From: RGIG7213 sp045544195 | Lineage (GTDB): Bacteria > Bacillota > Clostridia > Oscillospirales > CAG-272 | Direction: 5' to 3' | Assembly (NCBI GenBank): GCA_045544195.1 | Contig: JAZPYO010000033.1 | Location: 1-64,000, forward strand | Length of the DNA stretch: 64,000 bases | Part shown: in pieces, positions 58,823 to 64,000 of the stretch | How the letters are laid out: every line of letters begins with the position of its first letter | Position numbering within the stretch: position 1 is the stretch's first letter | The notes under the pieces: model-generated | What the model saw: only the letters and a program-made list of their open reading frames with translations | Told to the model about the DNA's origin: nothing | Databases searched by the model: none | Made by a program: the position numbers and the translations under genes

Positions 58823-59310
58823 AGCAAAGGATCAAATTCAACGTATACGACATTCTCATCATACTCTTTATACTTTTATGCATTACAGGGATAATATTCA
58901 GAAGCTCTATTGCAGGCGCGGTATCGTCTGCCGTATATGACGATGAGGTAAGAATACATTTTACCGTTTCACAGGCTGACGACAGCATTATTTCATCTAT
59001 AAACGCCGGTGACATATTTTATCTTGAAAACGGTGCAAAATTCGGTATGCTGATGGAGGGATATACATACAGCAATGCCTTAACGCATACGTTTGACAAA
59101 AACGGCAAGCTGTCAACAGATCAGTCAAATGCTCTTTACGAAATAAGCGGAGTCTTCAGCGTAACGGGCAGAGTGACCGAAAACGGTTTTATATGCTCAA
59201 CGGAAAAGCTCTATATCAATTCCGAGCTTACAGTGCATTCAAAGCTCGCCTCATTCACTCTGACAGTAACAGAAATTGAGAACATTTCAGCGCCCGACAC
59301 CGTACAATAA
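58819..59310 (+). CDS. DUF4330-like membrane-anchored protein
   Basis: 163 residues with the same architecture as its neighbour: MKQRIKFNVYDI, one span (about 12-32) and an outside domain (VRIHFTVSQADDSIISSINAGDIFYL, with a DUF4330-like turn). GGAGG overlaps the end of the upstream gene. Function is unknown; the two proteins could be periplasmic-face partners of the O-antigen-ligase-like protein. Confidence 0.7.
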   Translation: MKQRIKFNVYDILIILFILLCITGIIFRSSIAGAVSSAVYDDEVRIHFTVSQADDSIISSINAGDIFYLENGAKFGMLMEGYTYSNALTHTFDKNGKLSTDQSNALYEISGVFSVTGRVTENGFICSTEKLYINSELTVHSKLASFTLTVTEIENISAPDTVQ

Positions 59311-59426
59311 AGTATAAACGGTGCTTTGCGTATGTAAAACACCGATGTATACTTCCACAATATGTCGTTTTCTAAATCTAAAGGCTGATTTTTTTCAAAA
59401 AAATCAAAGAAAATGCAATTTACCTA

Positions 59427-59455
59427 TTGATTTTTTCGATATTATTTGATATAAT
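59427..59455 (+). promoter_or_regulatory. Sigma-A promoter of the HPr gene
   Basis: TTGATT (59427-59432), 17-bp spacer, TATAAT (59450-59455). Confidence 0.85.
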
Positions 59456-59515
59456 TATACCAAGTTGTTTGATTAATATGGGCATAAACTAATACAGTAT
59501 TCAGGAGGGTAAGTT

Positions 59516-59779
59516 ATGATTTCCCGTAATATAACAGTTCGTATATGCGTAGGCTTGCACGCGCGCCCCGCTACATTTTTCATCCAGAAGGCTAACTCTT
59601 ACAAGTGCTCTATATGGGTAGAAAAGGATGACCGCCGTGTTAACGCAAAGAGCTTGCTCGGCGTTCTTTCGCTCGGCATCACAAAGGATTCCGTTATAAC
59701 TCTCATTGCTGACGGCGTAGACGAGATCGAAGCCCTCAACGGTCTTGAGGAGCTTGTTGAAAGCGGTCTTACGGAATAA
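59516..59779 (+). CDS. HPr phosphocarrier protein
   Basis: Phosphocarrier of the PTS, also used for carbon-source regulation in Bacillota. The 87-residue protein has the phosphorylated His15 (GLHARPAT) and the regulatory Ser46 (NAKSLLGVLSLG), so it is a full HPr and not a Crh-like protein (Crh lacks His15). AGGAGGGT lies before ATG 59516. It is monocistronic, ending in a large terminator. No PTS enzyme genes are nearby. Confidence 0.92.
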   Translation: MISRNITVRICVGLHARPATFFIQKANSYKCSIWVEKDDRRVNAKSLLGVLSLGITKDSVITLIADGVDEIEALNGLEELVESGLTE

Positions 59780-59802
59780 TTACGTTTTAAAATGACTTTT
59801 CA

Positions 59803-59880
59803 GGCGAAAACCGTGTTTTTGCCGTATTGCCGTGCCTTTTCGGTACGCTGTGCGGTTGGTACGGTTTTTCGCCTTTTGTT
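59803..59880 (+). terminator. Large terminator hairpin after HPr
   Basis: Outer arms GGCGAAAACCG (59803-59813) and CGGTTTTTCGCC (59862-59873) close a structured interior of about 48 bases; a T-rich run (TTTTGTTTT) follows. The long stem with inner hairpins is larger than a normal terminator. Confidence 0.75.
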
Positions 59881-59916
59881 TTAATAAAAATCTTCCCTAC
59901 GGAAAGGAAAGATGAA

Positions 59917-61755
59917 ATGATAAAAAACAAACACCTTGACCGTTTAAGGCAGAAGGCTTCCCTTTTGCCGAAGCGTCCCGGAGTATATCTTATGAAGGAT
60001 GCCGACGGTCAGATCATATACGTTGGAAAATCCAAGGCTCTTAAAAACAGAGTCAGCCAATATTTTCAAGCTACGTTTCACGGGGTAAAGACCGACAGAA
60101 TGGTATCTAATGTGTTTGATTTCGATTATATTCTGTGTGACACGGAGATCGAAGCACTCGCCCTTGAAAACAGCAAGATAAAGCAGCTTGAACCAAGGTA
60201 TAATATAAAGCTCAAGGATGACAAAAGCTATCCTTATATTCTATTGACAAACGAAGAATATCCGACTCTTGTCATCACACGCAGCAAAGTCAAGGGCAAG
60301 GGCGTATATTTCGGCCCGTATTCAAGCGGACAGACTGCACGGCAGATCGTAAAGACGGTTGGCAGGATATACGGTATTCCGTCATGCAAAAAGAGCTTCC
60401 CGAGGGATATAGGAAAAAGCCGTCCGTGTCTTAACAGTCAGATCGGCAGATGCTGCGGAGTTTGCACAGGCAGGCTTTCACCGGATGAATACAGATCATT
60501 GATAGACGGCGTTCAGTCTGTGCTGAAGGGCGATATATCCGAAGCCAAAAAAATGCTGAGAGAAAAAATGCTCAGTGCATCGGAAAGCCTTGCATTTGAA
60601 GCTGCGGCAAAATACCGTGACAGAATATCAGCCCTTGAAGCATTGTACAAAAACCAGAAGGTCGTAGCATCAAGCGATGTAAACTGTGATGTTATCGGTA
60701 TTCACAGATCAGATGCAGTAAGCATTATTGCGTTTTTCTTCATACGCGGCGGAATAATCTTTGATACGCAAAGCTACAGCATAGGCGCTTACGCGCTTGA
60801 CGGCGATGAGGAGCTTGAATCGTTCATCTGCGGAATATACGAGCAGCGCGGGCAGATACCGAAGGAGATACTCATAAGCGATCAGCTTTTTTCTGATAAT
60901 AATTCCGAGAATATAAAGGAATACCTCTCTTCGTTAAAGGGCGGTAATGTGAATGTCATTTATCCTATGAGGGGAGAAAAGGCGCAGCTTTGCCGTCTTG
61001 TGTGCGATAACGCAAGACAGAAGGCGCTTCAATATGAAAGCGAGGCCTTGAAGAGCGACAGGGTGCTTGTTTCGCTTGCAAAGGCGCTTGCCCTTGAGAT
61101 AATTCCCGAAAGGATAGAAGCGTACGATATTTCCAACTACGGCAACGATAATATCACCGCAGGCATGATAGTAAGTGAAAATGCAACCCTTAAAAAAAGC
61201 GCATACCGCATATTCAATATCAAAAGCACAGATATTCAGGATGATTACGCATCTATGCAGGAGGTGCTTTCACGCAGGCTTGACAGCTACGAGGCAAAAA
61301 GCGGCGGCTTTGAAAAGCTTCCCGACCTTATACTGCTCGACGGCGGAAGCACTCACACAAGGATCATAAGACGCTTATTTGATGAGCGCGGATATAACGT
61401 GCCGATATTCGGTATGGTAAAGGACGATTATCACAAAACGCGCGCTTTGACGAACGGATATGAAGAAATATCCCTTTCAAGAACAGATGAGCTTTTCATT
61501 TTTCTTTACAAGCTGCAGGAGGAGGTACACCGCTTCACCATCGGCAAAATGAAGCAGGCGAAGCGGAAGAGCCTGAAAACATCGTCGCTTACCGCCATAA
61601 ACGGCATAGGAGAAAAAAAAGCTCTTGCTCTGCTTGAGCATTTTGAAAGCCTTGAGGCGCTCAAAAACGCAACGCCTGAACAGCTTGAGCAGGTCAAGGG
61701 TATAAACCGAAAGATCGCTGAAAGCATTGTCGCATATTTTTCCGAAAATAAATGA
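59917..61755 (+). CDS. uvrC: Excinuclease ABC subunit C
   Basis: Makes both incisions in nucleotide excision repair. About 612 aa from ATG 59917, behind GGAAAGGA; an upstream start at 59827 would pass through the HPr terminator. Parts: GIY-YIG nuclease (RPGVYLMKDADGQIIYVGKS), a Cys-rich middle (KKSFPRDIGKSRPCLNSQIGRCCGVC region), the UVR helix (EAAAKYRDRISALEAL), an RNase H-like nuclease domain (EAYDISNYGNDNITA, DLILLDGGSTH) and a C-terminal helix-hairpin-helix pair (LTAINGIGEKKALALLEHF). It overlaps the possible upstream start of ecfT. Confidence 0.96.
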   Translation: MIKNKHLDRLRQKASLLPKRPGVYLMKDADGQIIYVGKSKALKNRVSQYFQATFHGVKTDRMVSNVFDFDYILCDTEIEALALENSKIKQLEPRYNIKLKDDKSYPYILLTNEEYPTLVITRSKVKGKGVYFGPYSSGQTARQIVKTVGRIYGIPSCKKSFPRDIGKSRPCLNSQIGRCCGVCTGRLSPDEYRSLIDGVQSVLKGDISEAKKMLREKMLSASESLAFEAAAKYRDRISALEALYKNQKVVASSDVNCDVIGIHRSDAVSIIAFFFIRGGIIFDTQSYSIGAYALDGDEELESFICGIYEQRGQIPKEILISDQLFSDNNSENIKEYLSSLKGGNVNVIYPMRGEKAQLCRLVCDNARQKALQYESEALKSDRVLVSLAKALALEIIPERIEAYDISNYGNDNITAGMIVSENATLKKSAYRIFNIKSTDIQDDYASMQEVLSRRLDSYEAKSGGFEKLPDLILLDGGSTHTRIIRRLFDERGYNVPIFGMVKDDYHKTRALTNGYEEISLSRTDELFIFLYKLQEEVHRFTIGKMKQAKRKSLKTSSLTAINGIGEKKALALLEHFESLEALKNATPEQLEQVKGINRKIAESIVAYFSENK

Positions 61756-61766
61756 AAGGAGACGCC

Positions 61767-62636
61767 ATGAGGGCAGTAATGCAAAGCAACCCGTTAAGCG
61801 TATTTTCGTTTTACGCTATCGTAGTGTGCATCACCGCAGTATCTTCAAGCCCTGTAATACAGCTGCTGTCGCTTATAGGCGCAGTAGCGTGCAATTTCGG
61901 GTATAACACAGTAAAAAAAGCCGTTTTTTCTATCGCTTTGTTCGTTCTTATGGCAACGCTTAACCCGCTTTTCAACACAAGCGGCGCAACCGCGCTTTTC
62001 TTCATCAATGATTTTGCAATAACACTTGAAGCGCTTTTATACGGAGTATGCACTTCCCTTTCAGTAATAGCGGTAATATATTGGTTTTTTTCATTTTCGC
62101 GGATAATGACGAGTGAAAAAATAATATATCTTTTCGGGCGTCTGTCGCCTCATATAGCCCTGCTTTTTTCATCTGTCATACGCTTTGTACCTATGTTTTT
62201 ACGCCTATACAGTCAAACCCGCAAATCACAGATATGTATGGGGATATGCAAAAGCGACACCGCCATAAACAAATTGAAATGCGAGATCAGGGTCTTATCC
62301 GTAATGATAACAAGATGCACGGAAAACGGAATCATCACAGCGGACAGTATGGAAGCAAGAGGATACGGAAATATTGCCCGCACGAGCTTTTCCTTTTACA
62401 AGCTCCGCTTTTACGATATTATATACATTATTATTTATGCGCTTTTGGCAGGCGTTACCGTTTTTGCAATAGCAAACGGGTGTGTATCGCTCGAATACTA
62501 TCCGACAGTTACCGTGCCTGAAGCATCTGCCCTTACGTACGCGTCGTACATTTGCTGGGCATCACTCGTATTTTTACCGACACTAACACAAGCAGGAGAG
62601 GAGATAAAATGGAAATACTTACTGTCAAGGATCTGA
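61767..62636 (+). CDS. Energy-coupling factor transporter transmembrane protein EcfT
   Basis: Membrane coupling subunit of an ECF-type vitamin/metal transporter. About 289 aa from ATG 61767, just after AAAGGAGACGCC; ATG 61752 overlaps the uvrC stop and is an alternative. Four to five hydrophobic segments are followed by coupling helices with the EcfT motif SMEARGYGN (ARG). It overlaps the next gene by 28 bp. The S component that binds the substrate is not in the window. Confidence 0.87.
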   Translation: MRAVMQSNPLSVFSFYAIVVCITAVSSSPVIQLLSLIGAVACNFGYNTVKKAVFSIALFVLMATLNPLFNTSGATALFFINDFAITLEALLYGVCTSLSVIAVIYWFFSFSRIMTSEKIIYLFGRLSPHIALLFSSVIRFVPMFLRLYSQTRKSQICMGICKSDTAINKLKCEIRVLSVMITRCTENGIITADSMEARGYGNIARTSFSFYKLRFYDIIYIIIYALLAGVTVFAIANGCVSLEYYPTVTVPEASALTYASYICWASLVFLPTLTQAGEEIKWKYLLSRI

Positions 62637-64000
62637 CATTTACGTATCCGACATCATCTTCTGAGAGCTTGAAGAACATTTCATTTTCCGTAAACGAAGG
62701 GGAGCTTGTTGTTGTTTGCGGAAGAACGGGCGGCGGAAAAACCACGCTTTTAAAGCAGCTTGTTCCGTCTGTTGCGCCGCTTGGCAGACGTCTTGGAAGC
62801 ATTGACACGCACGGGTGCAGGATCGCTTACGTATGCCAAAGCCCTGATGAGCAGATCGTATGCGACAAGGTATATGCAGAGCTTGCCTTTGCGCTTGAAA
62901 ATCAAGCGATGGCGCGTCGGGAGATGATAACAAAAATCGCGGAAGCATCGGACTTTTTCGGTCTTGACGACATTCTGCACAGCGACTGTAATTCCCTGTC
63001 GGGCGGTCAAAAGCAGATAGTTACCATTGCCTCGGCTATGATATGTCAGCCCGACATACTTGTGCTTGACGAGCCGACCTCGCGTCTTGATCCGATAGCA
63101 AAGGAAAAGCTATTATCCTTGATAAAAAAAATAAACCGTGAATTAGCGTGCTGTGTTATAATTTGCGAGCATTCGATAGAGATGTTGCTTGAATACGCCG
63201 ACAAAATGCTGATATTGGACAAGGAGCTTATATATTATGGTACAGTTGATGCAGGTCTTAAGGCCTTGTCGGAATATCCCCCGCTTCACGATGCTATGCC
63301 GTCAAGCGCACGCATATATTCAAATTTCGACATCGACTGTAAGGTTCCGATAACCGTAAAGGACGGACGGGATTACATACGCGCGTATTTTAAAAACAGC
63401 ATCAGGACTTTGAGCGAAGATAAAAATGACGAACCAACAGAGCCTGCCATTGAAATAAAAGGCTTATATTTCAGATATACGAAAAACGGCAAGGACATTC
63501 TTAACGGTGCGGATCTTTGTGTGAAAAAGGGGCAGATATTTTGTCTTTTGGGCGGAAACGGAAGCGGAAAGTCAACGCTTTTGTCTATCATTGCGGGAGC
63601 CTTGAGGGCATACAGCGGAGAAATACGGATACTCGGAAAGCGCTTGAAGCAATACTCGGGAGATCTGTATGAAACAGTCACGCTTTTACCGCAGGACGTG
63701 CTTACGGTATTTTCGCGCGATACTGTACGGCAAGAGCTTAGAGAATGTAAAAATATCGATGAATTTCCTTACGATTTTACACCGATACTCGACAATCACC
63801 CTTATGATATATCGGGCGGTCAAGCCCAGCTTTTAGCGTTGGCTATGGCAACAGGCAACGGTCAGGACATAATTCTTCTCGATGAGCCTACAAAGGGGCT
63901 TGACAAGGAAGCATCATTAAGTATAGCCGATATGATAAAAAAGCTGAAGGATAAAGGCAGGACGGTGCTTTGCGTAACGCACGATAGCGAATTTGCCGCA
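62609..64000 (+). CDS. Fused double ATPase of an ECF transporter (partial at window end)
   Basis: Begins ATG 62609 behind GGAGAGGAG and runs open to the window end. Two complete ABC ATPase units are fused: unit 1 has Walker A GRTGGGKTT, signature LSGGQ and LDEPTSRLD; unit 2, from about residue 275, has GGNGSGKST, signature ISGGQ and LDEPTKGLD. It resembles the YkoD/EcfA1-EcfA2 fusions seen in thiamine-precursor or cobalt-type ECF transporters. It works with the EcfT above. The substrate cannot be read here; the 3' end lies beyond 64000. Confidence 0.9.
   Translation, partial: MEILTVKDLTFTYPTSSSESLKNISFSVNEGELVVVCGRTGGGKTTLLKQLVPSVAPLGRRLGSIDTHGCRIAYVCQSPDEQIVCDKVYAELAFALENQAMARREMITKIAEASDFFGLDDILHSDCNSLSGGQKQIVTIASAMICQPDILVLDEPTSRLDPIAKEKLLSLIKKINRELACCVIICEHSIEMLLEYADKMLILDKELIYYGTVDAGLKALSEYPPLHDAMPSSARIYSNFDIDCKVPITVKDGRDYIRAYFKNSIRTLSEDKNDEPTEPAIEIKGLYFRYTKNGKDILNGADLCVKKGQIFCLLGGNGSGKSTLLSIIAGALRAYSGEIRILGKRLKQYSGDLYETVTLLPQDVLTVFSRDTVRQELRECKNIDEFPYDFTPILDNHPYDISGGQAQLLALAMATGNGQDIILLDEPTKGLDKEASLSIADMIKKLKDKGRTVLCVTHDSEFAA

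Noticed and set aside
1..64000. tRNA, rRNA, CRISPR array, toxin-antitoxin pair, phage defence system or biosynthetic cluster
   Set aside because: Looked for but no cloverleaf-like sequence, repeat-spacer array, transposase, integrase or defence gene set could be supported; the window is mainly housekeeping. A tRNA scan would settle small cases.

Overview
The window looks like a chromosome segment of an anaerobic, low-to-mid G+C Gram-positive bacterium of class Clostridia, most likely a gut Ruminococcaceae/Oscillospiraceae-type organism. The evidence is: an IspH-ribosomal protein S1 fusion (typical of Clostridia), a minimal SufBC-type iron-sulfur system, HemZ, a Noc-like ParB protein, a SpoVB/MurJ-type flippase, CdaA-CdaR, the rimP-nusA-ylxR-ylxQ-infB operon, meso-diaminopimelate dehydrogenase, GGAGG-type ribosome binding sites and many TTGACA-N17-TATAAT promoters. 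I see no rRNA, tRNA, CRISPR array, prophage module, transposase or replication origin. The species assignment is inference.

Layout. 1-4.1 kb: a tiny membrane peptide, a zinc-ribbon protein, an OGG1-type glycosylase, a DUF6062 protein and an orphan binding lipoprotein. 4.2-12 kb: a copper P-type ATPase, a compact Fe-S operon (SufC-like ATPase, one SufB/D-like scaffold, a short DtxR-type regulator), RNase HI, an SDR enzyme, rplS with its own promoter and leader, a Noc-like protein and a YdcF protein. 12-17.2 kb (minus): rimP-nusA-ylxR-ylxQ-infB, with a terminator-like hairpin in its short leader. 17.3-20.2 kb: purC, a TetR/EEP pair and a lipoprotein. 20.4-22.1 kb: a small accessory islet flanked by two copies of a palindromic repeat. 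22.1-30.8 kb (minus): GH43 and ddh, then the unit asd-rpiR-FAD enzyme-cmk-plsC-ispH/rpsA. 30.9-35.6 kb: a prolyl-tRNA deacylase-like protein, an acetyltransferase and a Gfo/Idh/MocA oxidoreductase, a radical SAM protein and an Mrp ATPase.

35.7-51.5 kb (minus) is a tightly packed run of 13 genes with gaps of at most about 22 bp: cdaA, cdaR, FAD dehydrogenase, rseC-like, recJ, rel, dtd, hemZ, nucleoside kinase, methyl-THF methyltransferase, SAH/MTA-type amidohydrolase, spoVB-like flippase, mazG. It places the c-di-AMP cyclase and the (p)ppGpp synthetase/hydrolase in one apparent transcription unit, together with several quality-control enzymes.

51.5-55.2 kb (plus): an OmpR-family response regulator and its histidine kinase, then a diacylglycerol-kinase-like lipid kinase and PlsY. 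Upstream of both the regulator gene and the lipid-kinase gene lie four direct repeats with an exact 11-bp period. In both cases the -10 element starts exactly 15 bp after the start of the last repeat, so the two-component system probably controls itself and phospholipid synthesis from matched operators. 55.2-64 kb (plus): rimM-trmD-polymerase-like membrane protein-two DUF4330 proteins; HPr; uvrC; an ECF transporter (EcfT plus a fused double ATPase cut by the window end).

The most interesting signals are the paired 11-bp-repeat promoters, the minimal Fe-S operon with an iron-type DtxR regulator lacking its C-terminal domain, the attenuator-like hairpin before rimP-nusA, the folded asd leader, the two-second-messenger operon and the repeat-bounded islet.
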